Part shown: one piece after another, positions 55,595 through 64,000 of the stretch
Layout: each line of letters begins with the position of its first letter
How positions within the stretch are numbered: the first letter of the stretch is position 1
Assembly (NCBI RefSeq): GCF_027922365.1
Contig: NZ_BSFN01000003.1
Span: 442,450 to 506,449, forward strand
Direction of reading: 5' to 3'
Source of the DNA: Pseudomonas turukhanskensis
GTDB taxonomy: Bacteria > Pseudomonadota > Gammaproteobacteria > Pseudomonadales > Pseudomonadaceae
Length of the DNA stretch: 64,000 bases
Made by a program: the position numbers and the translations under genes
Notes under the pieces: model-generated
Told to the model about the DNA's origin: nothing
The model's input: only the letters and a program-made list of their open reading frames with translations
Database searches by the model: none

Positions 55595-56419
55595 ATGCAG
55601 GACACCACCGCAAGCGAAGTCGACAGCCAGGCCGGCGCTCAGCAAGAGCTGCCGTTCGCCCTGGTGTACGGCAAAGCCATCACCGAAATGCCGGTGGACC
55701 TGTATATCCCGCCCGATGCGCTGGAAGTGTTCCTCGAAGCCTTCGAAGGCCCGCTTGACCTGCTGCTGTACCTCATCCGCAAACAAAACATCGACGTGCT
55801 CGACATCCCGGTGGCTGAAATCACCAAGCAATACATGGGCTATGTCGAACTGATGCAGGCCGTGCGCCTGGAGCTGGCCGCCGAATACCTGGTAATGGCC
55901 GCCATGCTCGCCGAAATCAAATCGCGCATGCTGCTGCCGCGCTCCGCCGAAGCCGAGGAAGAAGAAGACGACCCGCGCGCCGAGCTGATCCGCCGCCTGC
56001 AAGAATACGAACGCTACAAAGCCGCCGCCGAAGGCATTGATGGAATCAGCCGCGTCGGCCGCGACCTTACCGTGCCGCGCCTCGACGCCCCTGAAGCGCG
56101 CGCGCGCAAACTGCTGCCCGACGTCAGCCTGGAAGAGCTGCTGCTGTCCATGGCCGAAGTGCTGCGCCGCGGCGACATGTTTGAAAGCCACCAGGTCACC
56201 CGCGAACAACTCTCCACCCGCGAACGTATGAGCGACGTGCTGGAACGCCTGAAAGGCGCCGGCTTCGTGCCCTTCGTCAGCCTGTTTCTCGCCGAGGAAG
56301 GCAAGTTGGGGGTGGTGGTCACCTTTATGGCCGTGCTGGAACTGATCAAGGAACAATTGGTAGAGCTGGTGCAAAACGAAGCCTTCGGGCCGATACACGT
56401 ACGCGCCCGCGCCGAATAA
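55595..56419 (+). CDS. scpA: segregation and condensation protein A
   Basis: A 274-residue kleisin that bridges SMC heads. FEGPLDLLLYLIRKQNIDVLDIP is the family opening (residues 50-72, cited in pieces), and the C-terminal winged helix reads GKLGVVVTFMAVLELIKE. Follows trpS by 8 bases and precedes scpB by 29. Confidence 0.94.
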   Translation: MQDTTASEVDSQAGAQQELPFALVYGKAITEMPVDLYIPPDALEVFLEAFEGPLDLLLYLIRKQNIDVLDIPVAEITKQYMGYVELMQAVRLELAAEYLVMAAMLAEIKSRMLLPRSAEAEEEEDDPRAELIRRLQEYERYKAAAEGIDGISRVGRDLTVPRLDAPEARARKLLPDVSLEELLLSMAEVLRRGDMFESHQVTREQLSTRERMSDVLERLKGAGFVPFVSLFLAEEGKLGVVVTFMAVLELIKEQLVELVQNEAFGPIHVRARAE

Positions 56420-56448
56420 AAAAAGCGCCGAATGAGAGCGGCTAAAGC

Positions 56449-57465
56449 ATGAACCTCAACGACCCCAAAGAACTGGCCTCGCTGCTCGAAGCCTTCCTGC
56501 TAGCCAGCGGCAAGCCCCAGTCGCTCGAACGCCTGTACGAACTCTTCGAAGAAGCCGAACGCCCCGAGCCGGCCGTGTTCAAAAAAGCCCTGGCTGCCCT
56601 GGAAAAATCCTGCGCCGGCCGCGCCTTTGAACTCAAGGAAGTCGCCAGCGGCTACCGCCTGCAGGTGCGTGAAATCTACGCCCCGTGGGTCGGCCGCCTG
56701 TGGGAAGAGCGCCCGCAGCGTTATTCGCGCGCCATGCTCGAAACCCTGGCCCTGGTCGCCTACCGCCAGCCCATCACCCGTGGTGAAATCGAAGATGTAC
56801 GCGGCGTGGCCGTAAACAGCCAGATCGTCAAAACCCTGCTCGAGCGTGAGTGGATACGCGTCGTCGGCTACCGCGACGTACCCGGCAAACCCGCCATGTT
56901 TGCCACCACCAAACAATTTCTCGACCACTTCAACCTGAAAAACCTCGACGAGCTGCCGCCTCTGGCCGCCCTGCGCGAACTGGAACCCGAGCCCATGCTC
57001 GGCTTCGACCAGGACGACCTACCGGTACCCGAAGGCCTGCAAGCCCGCGCCGACACCGCCACCGAAGGCGAAGAGGGCGCAGCGCCCGAGCCACGCGAAG
57101 AGAAAAGCTTCGGCAGCCTGCTGGCCGAGCTCGACCAGATGGAACAAGGCCTGAAAACCGACTTTAACGACCTGCCCGAAGACTACGAGCCGGCCCCCGT
57201 CGAGGCCCCCGTCAAGGAATACAGCGACGACAAACCCGTGCCCGCCGATCTGCAAGCCCGCGCTGACGCCGCATGGGCAGACGAAGACGACGAAATCGAG
57301 CAACCCATGTCCGCCGAAGAGGCGTTGGAAGTGCTGCGCAACAAGGTCGCCACGCAACCCGTGCCGCCACCGGCGCCGGCGTTTACACCAGAGCCGGAAG
57401 AAGAAAGTGAAGAAGAGGCGCTGGCGCGCGCCATCCGAGAAGAACAGGAATACTCCCGCGACTGA
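56449..57465 (+). CDS. scpB: segregation and condensation protein B
   Basis: A 338-residue protein: residues 1-170 form the two winged-helix domains of ScpB (YRQPITRGEIEDVRG and RDVPGKPAMFATT), and 190-338 is a long acidic, probably disordered tail with two similar DDKPVPADLQARAD-like stretches (also DLPVPEGLQARAD). The tail is longer than in E. coli relatives but is common in Pseudomonas. Pairs with ScpA on the SMC complex. Confidence 0.93.
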   Translation: MNLNDPKELASLLEAFLLASGKPQSLERLYELFEEAERPEPAVFKKALAALEKSCAGRAFELKEVASGYRLQVREIYAPWVGRLWEERPQRYSRAMLETLALVAYRQPITRGEIEDVRGVAVNSQIVKTLLEREWIRVVGYRDVPGKPAMFATTKQFLDHFNLKNLDELPPLAALRELEPEPMLGFDQDDLPVPEGLQARADTATEGEEGAAPEPREEKSFGSLLAELDQMEQGLKTDFNDLPEDYEPAPVEAPVKEYSDDKPVPADLQARADAAWADEDDEIEQPMSAEEALEVLRNKVATQPVPPPAPAFTPEPEEESEEEALARAIREEQEYSRD

Positions 57466-57473
57466 GGTACCCC

Positions 57474-57662
57474 ATGGGCGACACCAAAGATCCTTGCATC
57501 AGCATCTGTAAATTCGACGATCGGATTTGCGTGGGCTGTGGGCGCAGTAAGGAGGAGATTAAAGGGTGGAAGAAGATGGGGAAGGGGGAGAAGCGCGAGG
57601 TGTTGGAGGCGGCGCGGGAGCGGTTGAAGGGGATAGGGAAAAAGAAAGGGAAGAAGAAGTAG
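57474..57662 (+). CDS. DUF1289 small cysteine protein
   Basis: A 62-residue protein with the DUF1289 motif C8-x3-C12-x6-C19-x2-C22 (PCISIC and CVGCGRSKEEI), probably binding zinc or iron. The C-terminal half is highly basic. It follows scpB by 8 bases. Function unknown. Confidence 0.88.
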   Translation: MGDTKDPCISICKFDDRICVGCGRSKEEIKGWKKMGKGEKREVLEAARERLKGIGKKKGKKK

Positions 57663-57726
57663 GGCGGCAGGATCTGCGTTTGCAGAATGGAGTTAGCGTG
57701 TAAGCGTTGGTTGGTTGTGGAGTGAG

Positions 57727-57754
57727 AAGGGGACTTTGAAAGTCCCCTTTTTTG
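57727..57754 (+). terminator. terminator after the scpB operon
   Basis: AAGGGGACTTT-GA-AAAGTCCCCTT hairpin followed by T residues. Confidence 0.9.
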
Positions 57755-58102
57755 CGTTGTGGGGGTAGTGGTTTGGTTGAGAGGGCGTTGGCCAGGAGAT
57801 TCTGGATCCCGAATCGTCGGACCGCCGCCTGAGCGGGGTGACGGAGTAATTTCAACTACCAGCGTCGCCCCAGCGGAGGCTGGGGTCCAGAGTTTTGAGG
57901 GGGACTGAAATCGTTGCCCTCACCCCAGCCCCCTCGCCTGTCCGGCCGACCTAGCGGGAGAGGGGCCTGATTGTGGCGGGGAGGGCGATTGAGGGTTGCA
58001 GGGTTCGCGAGCAAGCTCGCTCCTGCGACTGCGAAAATCAGCGCATGGCGTAGGTTGGGTTGAGCGCAGCGAAGCCCAACGTATGGTGGTAATCGCGACC
58101 AA
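57755..58102. repeat. repeat-filled intergenic region between convergent genes
   Basis: No gene is supported. It contains a palindromic pair at 57799-57893 (ATTCTGG...CCAGAGT type), a CCCCTC-rich arm at 57917-57965, one arm of the GCGAGCAAGCTCGCTCC family at 58002-58025, and a GTTGGGTT...AAGCCCAAC hairpin at 58054-58080. Confidence 0.75.
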
Positions 58103-58127
58103 TAAAAAAGAGACCCGCAGGTCTCTT
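58103..58127 (-). terminator. terminator of the SDR gene
   Basis: On the minus strand AGAGACC-TGC-GGGTCTCT is followed by six T residues. Confidence 0.88.
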
Positions 58128-58150
58128 CGTTTGTCGCGCAAGGGGGCACC

Positions 58151-58918
58151 TCAGGAGAGGAAGCCGCCGTCGACATTCAGCGCCACACCAGTGGTGTAGC
58201 TGGACGCATCGCTAGCCAGGTACAGCACGGTACCGGCCATTTCGCTCGGGTCCGCCACACGTTTCAACGGAATCTGCGCCAGGGCCTGGTTCAGGATGGC
58301 GTCGTTTTTCACCAGTGCCGAGGCAAACTTGGTGTCGGTCAGGCCCGGCAGTAGGGCGTTGCAGCGGATGCCGAACTGGGCGCATTCCTTGGCGAATACT
58401 TTGGTCATGTTGATAACGGCAGCCTTGGTCACCGAGTAGATGCCTTGGAAGATGCCGGGCGAAATACCGTTGATGGAGGCGACGTTGATGATGCTGCCTT
58501 TGCCCTTTTCACGCATCAGCTTGCCGGCTTCGATGGACATGAAGAAGTAGCCACGAATGTTCACGTCTACGGTTTTCTGAAAGGCCGACAGGTCGGTGTC
58601 CAGTACGTTGCAGAACTGTGGGTTGGTGGCGGCGTTGTTGACCAGAATGTCCAGTTGGCCGAACTGTTCGCGGATTTGCGCGAATACGCTCTGAATCTGT
58701 TCCATCTCGCCGATGTGGCAGGCGATGGCGGTGGCTTTGCCGCCGTCGGCGATGATGGCGTCGGCCACGGCCTGGCAGCCTTCGATTTTGCGGCTGGAGA
58801 CGATCACGTGTGCGCCTTGCTGGGCCAGCAGTTTGGCGATGGATTCACCGATGCCGCGGCTGGCGCCGGAAACGAAGGCCACTTTGCCGTCGAGGTCGAA
58901 CAGATTGGTCTTGGACAT
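58151..58918 (-). CDS. short-chain dehydrogenase/reductase
   Basis: A 255-residue classical SDR oxidoreductase. Cofactor loop SGASRGIGES at about 17-26, NNAA near 92-95, and the catalytic S-Y-K set in VASINGI (Ser near 147) and YSVTK (Tyr160, Lys164). The neighbouring phosphotransferase and SCP2 genes suggest acyl-CoA or sterol-like substrates. Confidence 0.92.
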   Translation of the reverse strand: MSKTNLFDLDGKVAFVSGASRGIGESIAKLLAQQGAHVIVSSRKIEGCQAVADAIIADGGKATAIACHIGEMEQIQSVFAQIREQFGQLDILVNNAATNPQFCNVLDTDLSAFQKTVDVNIRGYFFMSIEAGKLMREKGKGSIINVASINGISPGIFQGIYSVTKAAVINMTKVFAKECAQFGIRCNALLPGLTDTKFASALVKNDAILNQALAQIPLKRVADPSEMAGTVLYLASDASSYTTGVALNVDGGFLS

Positions 58919-59005
58919 GGGGTTCCCCTGATTCTGTTTGTAGGTGGAGATGAAGGGCTGAATCCGCCGCCACTAAACGGGCAGGGCGGCGGATTACAAG
59001 GCGCG

Positions 59006-60073
59006 TTACAGCGTGGATTTGTTGATGACTTGCAGGCTTGCCTGCTCCAGCAGCTTGTTCAGTTGAATGAACGAGGCGAAGCGTTTGTCCTGGGTTTGGC
59101 CGTGGAAGTAGCGGTAGTAGATCTGCTGCACGATGCCGGCTAAGCGGAACAGGCCGTAGGTGTAGTAGAAGTCGAGGTTTTTCACTTCGATGCCGGAGCG
59201 CTCGCCGTAGTAGTCGGCGAATTCCTGGCGGGTGAACATGCCCGGCGCGTTGCTGGGCTGGCGACGCATCATTTGCATCGGGGCCGAGTCGGCGGCGTCA
59301 ATCCAGTAGGCCAGGGTGTTGCCCAAATCCATCAACGGGTCGCCGATGGTGGTCAGTTCCCAGTCCAGCACGCCGATGATTTGCGTCGGGTTTTTGCTGT
59401 CCAGAATCACGTTGTCCAGGCGGTAGTCGTTGTGCACGATGGCCGGTTTGTGGTGGTCGGCGGGCATCTTGTCGCGCAGCCAGGCTTTGGCCTCTTCCCA
59501 GCTCGGGGCGTCGGGGGTCATGGCTTTTTCGTAGCGGTCGGTCCAGCCGCCGATTTGCCGCTCTACATAACCTTCGGGCTTGCCCAGGTCGCCCAGGCCG
59601 CAGGCGTTGTAGTCGACGTTGTGCAGCTCGACGAATTTGTCGACGAAGTTTTTGCACAGCTCGCGGGTTTGCTCGGGGCTGAAGTTCATTTCGGCCGGCA
59701 TATCGGTGCGCAGGATAATGCCGTTGACGCGTTCCATCACGTAGAACTCGGCGCCAATCACGCTCTCATCGGTGCAGTGCACGTAGGCTTTCGGGCAGTA
59801 GGGGAAGCCGGCGTTGAGCTGGTTGAGAATGCGGAATTCGCGGCCCATGTCGTGGGCCGATTTGGCTTTGTGGCCAAACGGAGGGCGGCGCAGCACGAAC
59901 TCTTGCTCGGGGTATTCCAGCAGGTAGGTGAGGTTGGAGGCGCCGCCGGGGAACTGGCTGATCTTCGGCTCGCCAGTCAGGCCGGGAATATGGGCTTTGA
60001 GGTAGGGGTCGATAACGGCGGCGTCGAGTTCTTCGCCATTACGGATGCGGGTGGACTGGTCAGTAAGCGCCAT
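59006..60073 (-). CDS. ACAD10/APH-like phosphotransferase
   Basis: A 355-residue kinase-fold protein of the aminoglycoside-phosphotransferase family in the ACAD10-like branch. FPGGASNLTYLL, IVHNDYRLDNVI (catalytic Asp) and LDWELTTIGDP (metal Asp) are present. Relatives phosphorylate hydroxyacyl-CoA compounds before acyl-CoA dehydrogenation, as in the levulinate pathway kinase LvaA; this function is inferred. A palindrome covers its promoter region. Confidence 0.9.
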   Translation of the reverse strand: MALTDQSTRIRNGEELDAAVIDPYLKAHIPGLTGEPKISQFPGGASNLTYLLEYPEQEFVLRRPPFGHKAKSAHDMGREFRILNQLNAGFPYCPKAYVHCTDESVIGAEFYVMERVNGIILRTDMPAEMNFSPEQTRELCKNFVDKFVELHNVDYNACGLGDLGKPEGYVERQIGGWTDRYEKAMTPDAPSWEEAKAWLRDKMPADHHKPAIVHNDYRLDNVILDSKNPTQIIGVLDWELTTIGDPLMDLGNTLAYWIDAADSAPMQMMRRQPSNAPGMFTRQEFADYYGERSGIEVKNLDFYYTYGLFRLAGIVQQIYYRYFHGQTQDKRFASFIQLNKLLEQASLQVINKSTL

Positions 60074-60102
60074 ACTTATCCCTTCTACTTATAATGAGGG
60101 CC

Positions 60103-60123
60103 TTAGATTATTGGCTAATCTAA
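60103..60123. promoter_or_regulatory. perfect palindrome, candidate repressor site
   Basis: TTAGATTA-TTGGC-TAATCTAA has eight-base perfect arms, 30 bases upstream of the phosphotransferase ATG. It overlaps a possible -35 region (with TTATAA further downstream), as expected for a TetR-type operator. Confidence 0.6.
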
Positions 60124-60235
60124 TGCCGTGGCAGGTGCCCTACAAGCCGCGCGGGCCCTTATTGGTGAGCGTGTTTTTGGATAATCATCCGGCCTGATTG
60201 CCGGCTACAACCTACGCGGCAGACGGGCCGCAGAC

Positions 60236-60271
60236 GAAAAAAACCGGAGTCCAAAGACTCCGGTTTTTTAT
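60236..60271 (-). terminator. terminator of the SCP2 gene
   Basis: AAACCGGAGTC-CAAA-GACTCCGGTTT with A/T runs on both sides. It is bidirectional by sequence but lies just after the SCP2 stop. Confidence 0.9.
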
Positions 60272-60292
60272 CAAGCGTAGACGCTATTTCCC

Positions 60293-60607
60293 TTAAACCG
60301 GGAACAGTTCGCCCAGTTTCATGGCCAGCATCATGTCGCCTTCGGCGCGCAGTTTGCCGCCCATGAAGGCTTGCATGCCGTCGGTTTCACCGGTGGTGAT
60401 GCCGGACAGGGTTTCGGTGTTCATGATCAGGGTGACGTTGGCGTCTGGCGATACGCCGGTGGCCAGGTCTACGGTGCCGTCTTTAACGGTGAGGTAGAAG
60501 TCTTCGCCGTCTTCGATTTTGAAGCCGAATACCAGGTCCAGGCCGGCAGCGGCGGCAGGGTTGAACTTGGATTTCATGGTTTGAGCGATGTCAGCAACTG
60601 TGGTCAT
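60293..60607 (-). CDS. SCP2 sterol-binding-domain protein
   Basis: A 104-residue single SCP2 domain (sterol carrier protein 2 fold), binding lipids or fatty acyl-CoA. MKSKFNPAAAAGLDLVFGF and GDMMLAMKLGELF match the family. The 5' gap to the phosphatase gene is 63 bases. Confidence 0.93.
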   Translation of the reverse strand: MTTVADIAQTMKSKFNPAAAAGLDLVFGFKIEDGEDFYLTVKDGTVDLATGVSPDANVTLIMNTETLSGITTGETDGMQAFMGGKLRAEGDMMLAMKLGELFPV

Positions 60608-60670
60608 GATTCGATCCTTTATAGTTTTTTCAGGTTACGCGCGGCCTTGCGGGCCACAGTAGTCCGGAAC

Positions 60671-61381
60671 TCAGCGGAAAGTGATGAGTTCCGGCGCCTT
60701 CAACAGTTCCAAATGCGCGTGACTGTTGAAGGAAGCCAGGGCCACCTCGCGACCGCGGAACTTGAAGCGGTTGAGCGAGGTGTTGACGATTTGCCAGTTC
60801 AGTTCGAAAGCCTGAGCTGCTGGTATTGCAGTAATAAGATGCAGCATGGCGGTAATGGTGCCGCCGGATGTGAAAACGGCGACGTTATCTTTGGCCGAGG
60901 CGCGTTCAAGAATGCGCGCCAGGCCGCCTTCCACTTGCTCCACGAACTCTTTCCAGCTTTGCAGGCCGGCTTTGGGGTGGTCGCCGGAAATCCAGCGGCC
61001 GATCAGCATCGCGAACAGGCGTTGGAATTCGGCGCGGTTGTTTTTGGCGTTGCGCAGGGTATCCAGCGCGTGGGGTTCGTGCGGCAGGATGTCGGGCAGC
61101 AGCGCGCGAATGACGGCGTCGGCGTCGAATTCGTTGAAGGCTTCATCGGTTTCCAGTTCCGGCGTGGCAATGCCAGCGGCCTGGAGTTGGGCGAGGGCGC
61201 CGGTGCCGGTGTTTTGCTGACGCAGCAGGCTGCCGGCAACCGCGCGGTCGAAGCGCACATCCAGCTGCGCCAGGTGCTTGCCGAGGATTTCGGCTTGCTG
61301 CACACCCACTTCGGACAGCACGTCGTAATCGTCGGCGCCGAATGAAGCCTGGCCATGGCGAATCATGTAAATGCTGCCCAC
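60671..61381 (-). CDS. histidine phosphatase family protein
   Basis: A 236-residue phosphoglycerate-mutase-like histidine phosphatase. The active-site RHG is at residues 8-10 (MIRHGQASFG) and the second His is in GGTITAML-type C-terminal region; the usual second catalytic His of HGG is replaced by SGG (FTSGGT), so the phosphatase may be altered. Substrate unknown. Confidence 0.88.
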   Translation of the reverse strand: MGSIYMIRHGQASFGADDYDVLSEVGVQQAEILGKHLAQLDVRFDRAVAGSLLRQQNTGTGALAQLQAAGIATPELETDEAFNEFDADAVIRALLPDILPHEPHALDTLRNAKNNRAEFQRLFAMLIGRWISGDHPKAGLQSWKEFVEQVEGGLARILERASAKDNVAVFTSGGTITAMLHLITAIPAAQAFELNWQIVNTSLNRFKFRGREVALASFNSHAHLELLKAPELITFR

Positions 61382-61637
61382 GTGAGCGTTTCCCGCACGG
61401 TGAAAGTTTCGCGAGGGTATGAGGATAGGTGGGGTCTGTCAACGAAAAAACATACGCTTGTTTGAATCGCTATCACGGCGCTCTATAAGGCAGCGGGGCG
61501 ACACAGGTTGGTATAGATAAGCCTCTCTGCGCCGCTGGCCGGGCACCGGCGGCGTCGGTATGCTTGGACCCCTTGCCCGCCGCTTGAAGGCGGGCGCCTA
61601 TCTGCTATTTCGAGCTGCCGTTTACAGGAGAATACGC

Positions 61638-62657
61638 GTGGAGTTTCTTGCCGATTACGCTGGCTTTCTGGCCAAGACATTCACCGTGCTGGTGGCCATT
61701 GTGGTGGTGTTGCTGACCATTGCCGTACTGCGCGGCAAAGGACGTAAACGTAGTGGGCAATTGGAGGTCCATAAACTTAACGACTTCTACAAGGCCCTGC
61801 ACGAGCGCCTGCAAGGCGCGATTCTGAACAAGGACCAGCTCAAGGTGCTGCACAAGGCGCAGGCCAAAGCGGACAAACTAGAGAAAAAGAAACCGTCGGA
61901 AAAACCGCGCGTGTATGTGCTGGACTTCGACGGCGATATCAAAGCCTCGGCCACCGAAGCGCTGCGCCATGAAGTGACAGCGCTGTTGAGCCTGGCCACG
62001 CCCAAGGACGAAGTGGTGCTGCGCCTGGAGAGTGGCGGCGGCATGGTCCACAGTTATGGCTTGGCGTCCTCGCAACTGGCGCGCATTCGCCAGGCCGGCG
62101 TGCCGCTGACAGTGTGCGTGGACAAGGTGGCGGCCAGCGGCGGCTACATGATGGCGTGTATCGGGCAGAAGATTGTCTCGGCGCCGTTCGCCATTTTGGG
62201 TTCCATCGGTGTAGTGGCGCAGTTGCCCAACGTGCACCGCTTGCTGAAAAAGCACGACGTCGATTTTGAAGTGCTTACTGCCGGCGAATACAAGCGCACG
62301 CTGACGGTGTTTGGCGAAAACACCGAGAAGGGCCGGGAGAAGTTTCAGCAAGACCTGGAAATCACCCACGAGCTTTTCAAGGACTTTGTCGCCAGCTACC
62401 GCCCGCAGCTGCAGATGGAAGAGATTGCCACCGGTGAGGTCTGGCTGGGCCAGCAGGCGCTGGGCAAAAAGCTGGTGGATGAGCTGATGACCAGCGACGA
62501 ATACATCGCCACCAAGGCGAAAACCGCAGACGTGTTTCAACTGCACTATGCGCACAAGAAAAGTTTGCCGGAGCGGGTGGGCCTGGCAGCCAGCCTGTCT
62601 GTCGACCGCCTGCTGCTAACCTGGCTGAGCCGTTTGCAGCAACAACGTTTCTGGTAA
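61638..62657 (+). CDS. sohB: inner-membrane serine peptidase SohB (S49)
   Basis: A 339-residue membrane-anchored peptidase. A hydrophobic anchor at about 13-32, a SohB N-terminal region, then the S49 core with nucleophile S167 in KVAASGGYM and lysine K219 in TAGEYKRT. GTG start at 61638 follows AGGAG. Acts on envelope peptides in the periplasm. Confidence 0.92.
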   Translation: MEFLADYAGFLAKTFTVLVAIVVVLLTIAVLRGKGRKRSGQLEVHKLNDFYKALHERLQGAILNKDQLKVLHKAQAKADKLEKKKPSEKPRVYVLDFDGDIKASATEALRHEVTALLSLATPKDEVVLRLESGGGMVHSYGLASSQLARIRQAGVPLTVCVDKVAASGGYMMACIGQKIVSAPFAILGSIGVVAQLPNVHRLLKKHDVDFEVLTAGEYKRTLTVFGENTEKGREKFQQDLEITHELFKDFVASYRPQLQMEEIATGEVWLGQQALGKKLVDELMTSDEYIATKAKTADVFQLHYAHKKSLPERVGLAASLSVDRLLLTWLSRLQQQRFW

Positions 62658-62683
62658 GCCGATAACGGTCCAAGGAGAGCGAT

Positions 62684-63670
62684 ATGAGTAAGTTCAACGC
62701 ACTACAGGTCAGTGAAGTGGCTGGCGTGTTCGAGCCGCAGGTGATCGAGCGTGACACCGCGGACCTTCCGTCTGGCGAGTTGCTGATCCGTGTGCAGTAC
62801 TCCTCGCTTAACTACAAAGACGCGTTGTCGGCCAGCGGCAACCGTGGCGTCACCAAGAACTACCCTCACACGCCTGGTATCGATGCCGCCGGCGTGGTGG
62901 AGCAATCCAGCGTTGGCGAATTTGCCGCCGGTGATGAGGTGATCGTTACCGGTTACGACTTGGGCATGAATACCGCAGGCGGCTTCGGCCAGTACATCCG
63001 CATTCCGGCAGCCTGGGCGATCAAGCGGCCGCAAGGGCTGTCGCTGCGGGAGTCGATGGTGTTGGGCACGGCGGGCCTTACCGCTGCGTTGTGCGTGGAC
63101 AAACTCGAACAGGCTGGCCTGCGCCCGGACAGCGGCCCGGTGCTGGTAACCGGTGCCACCGGTGGCGTTGGCAGTATTGCCGTGGTGCTGCTCAAGCGGC
63201 TGGGCTACACGGTGGCGGCGTCCACCGGCAAGGCGGAGCAGGCCGAGTTTCTCAAAGGGTTGGGCGCGAGCCAGATCGTCACCCGTGAAGACCTGCAAGC
63301 CGGCACCGAGAAAGCCATGCTCAAGGAGCAATGGGCCGGTGCAGTGGATACGGTCGGTGGCGACATTCTTTTCAACGTGGTTAAAGCCCTGCAATACGGC
63401 GGCAGCGTGGCCTGCTGTGGTTTGACAGCTGGCGTTGGCTTCAAAGGCAGCGTGATGCCCTTCATTCTGCGCGGCGTGAATTTGCTTGGCGTGGACTCGG
63501 TTGAGCTGCCGATGGTGGTGAAGGCATCGATGTGGGATCGTCTGTCGCTGCAATGGAAGCTTGATTTGGAGCCGCTGGTGGAGGAGGTGAGCTTGCAGCA
63601 GCTGCCGGAAGCTTTGACGCGCATTCTGGCCGGCAAGATGGTTGGGCGGGTGTTGCTGAGTCTTGGGTAA
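62684..63670 (+). CDS. acuI: acrylyl-CoA reductase-type MDR oxidoreductase (AcuI/YhdH)
   Basis: A 328-residue zinc-free medium-chain dehydrogenase/reductase of the YhdH/AcuI branch. SSLNYKDALSASG, HTPGIDAAG and the cofactor motif GATGGVGSIAV are present. AcuI reduces toxic acryloyl-CoA to propionyl-CoA with NADPH. It lies 26 bases after sohB. Confidence 0.9.
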   Translation: MSKFNALQVSEVAGVFEPQVIERDTADLPSGELLIRVQYSSLNYKDALSASGNRGVTKNYPHTPGIDAAGVVEQSSVGEFAAGDEVIVTGYDLGMNTAGGFGQYIRIPAAWAIKRPQGLSLRESMVLGTAGLTAALCVDKLEQAGLRPDSGPVLVTGATGGVGSIAVVLLKRLGYTVAASTGKAEQAEFLKGLGASQIVTREDLQAGTEKAMLKEQWAGAVDTVGGDILFNVVKALQYGGSVACCGLTAGVGFKGSVMPFILRGVNLLGVDSVELPMVVKASMWDRLSLQWKLDLEPLVEEVSLQQLPEALTRILAGKMVGRVLLSLG

Positions 63671-63745
63671 ATCTGAGATCGAGGCGGCGGGTACCACCGA
63701 GGTGATAGTCGCCCTACGCCAAGTTTGAGATTGATCGAGGCTGAA

Positions 63746-64000
63746 GGGGGGTGTCAGAAATTTTGTGTTCGGGCATAACATGAGTAAGAGGTGCATGTAT
63801 GCCGACCAAGAAGAAACCCGCGTTGCGAGAGCTGCCGAAAATCCCGAAAGAGCTGCTCGCGCAATTCAGCGATGGACCGATGACCGCTGAAGCCATTGAG
63901 GAGGCCTCTGCGGCGTTCAAGAAGGCCTTGATCGAGCGAGCCCTGAGTGCTGAGCTTGGCCACCACCTGGGCTATCCGCCGGGCGCGCAGCGCCCAGAGG
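63746..64000 (+). mobile_element. left end of an IS256-family insertion sequence (continues off window)
   Basis: The element seems to begin with GGGGGTGTCAGAAATTTTG at about 63746, followed by a short leader and the start of a transposase. The right end and the target duplication lie outside the window. Confidence 0.7.
63799..64000 (+). CDS. IS256-family transposase, N-terminal part
   Basis: The first 67 codons of a mutator-type transposase, cut by the window edge. MPTKKKPALREL opens it; IERALSAELGHHLGYPPG is the conserved N-terminal region of the family. GAGG at 63788-63791 supports the ATG at 63799 over the out-of-frame ATG at 63795. Confidence 0.85.
   Translation, partial: MPTKKKPALRELPKIPKELLAQFSDGPMTAEAIEEASAAFKKALIERALSAELGHHLGYPPGAQRPE

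Overview
The window is a piece of Pseudomonas chromosome. It is GC-rich, nearly every strong gene matches a Pseudomonas family, and the gene order reproduces known Pseudomonas blocks: nadK to pepN; gap-edd-glk-gltR-gltS / gtsABCD-oprB / hexR-zwf-pgl-eda; a cpxR-cpxP-cpxA-like group; yciB to scpB. It is not P. aeruginosa-like throughout. A guanidinobutyrate block and an epimerase gene are interleaved, and several families of short palindromic repeats are scattered between genes. The species cannot be fixed from this sequence alone. No tRNA, rRNA, CRISPR, prophage or recognised defence gene was seen.

Layout. 1-7.7 kb: housekeeping set (DUF1853, NAD kinase, phosphoesterase, GlpG-like rhomboid, two small DUF proteins, aminopeptidase N). 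7.7-15.6 kb: an envelope module of four genes in two transcription units: DUF1302 outer-membrane barrel, DUF1329 periplasmic protein, YCF48-like propeller and MMPL-type RND transporter. A very good sigma-54 promoter precedes it. 15.6-25.8 kb: a minus-strand catabolic block around guanidinobutyrase (gbuA), with an NCS1 permease, a polar amino-acid ABC transporter, a class II aldolase/adducin-like protein, a ThDP-dependent decarboxylase resembling 2-ketoarginine decarboxylase, a metallo-beta-lactamase-fold hydrolase and a divergent LysR regulator. 26-28.2 kb: an Aer-type energy-taxis receptor and a DTW-domain tRNA-modifying protein.

28.3-47.6 kb: the complete glucose uptake and Entner-Doudoroff centre. 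Glucose crosses the outer membrane by OprB and the inner membrane by GtsABCD, is phosphorylated by Glk, oxidised by Zwf and Pgl, and split by Edd and Eda, with Gap taking the triose onwards. GltR/GltS and HexR regulate. Exact HexR-type operators (TTGT-N7-ACAA) lie in both divergent control regions (gap/edd and hexR/zwf), and A-rich Hfq/Crc-type motifs precede gtsA, oprB, gap and zwf. A 1-kb gene-free stretch between gltS and the next gene is a nested inverted repeat.

47.7-51.2 kb: a Cpx-like envelope-stress group in which four and a half 160-bp tandem repeat units separate the CpxP-like gene from the sensor kinase. 51.2-57.7 kb: small envelope and housekeeping genes, then PHP phosphoesterase, YciO/Sua5-like protein, TrpRS, ScpA, ScpB and a DUF1289 protein. 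57.7-63.7 kb: a lipid/CoA-flavoured group (SDR, ACAD10-like phosphotransferase, SCP2 protein, histidine phosphatase), then SohB peptidase and an acrylyl-CoA reductase-like enzyme. The window ends inside an IS256-family insertion sequence.
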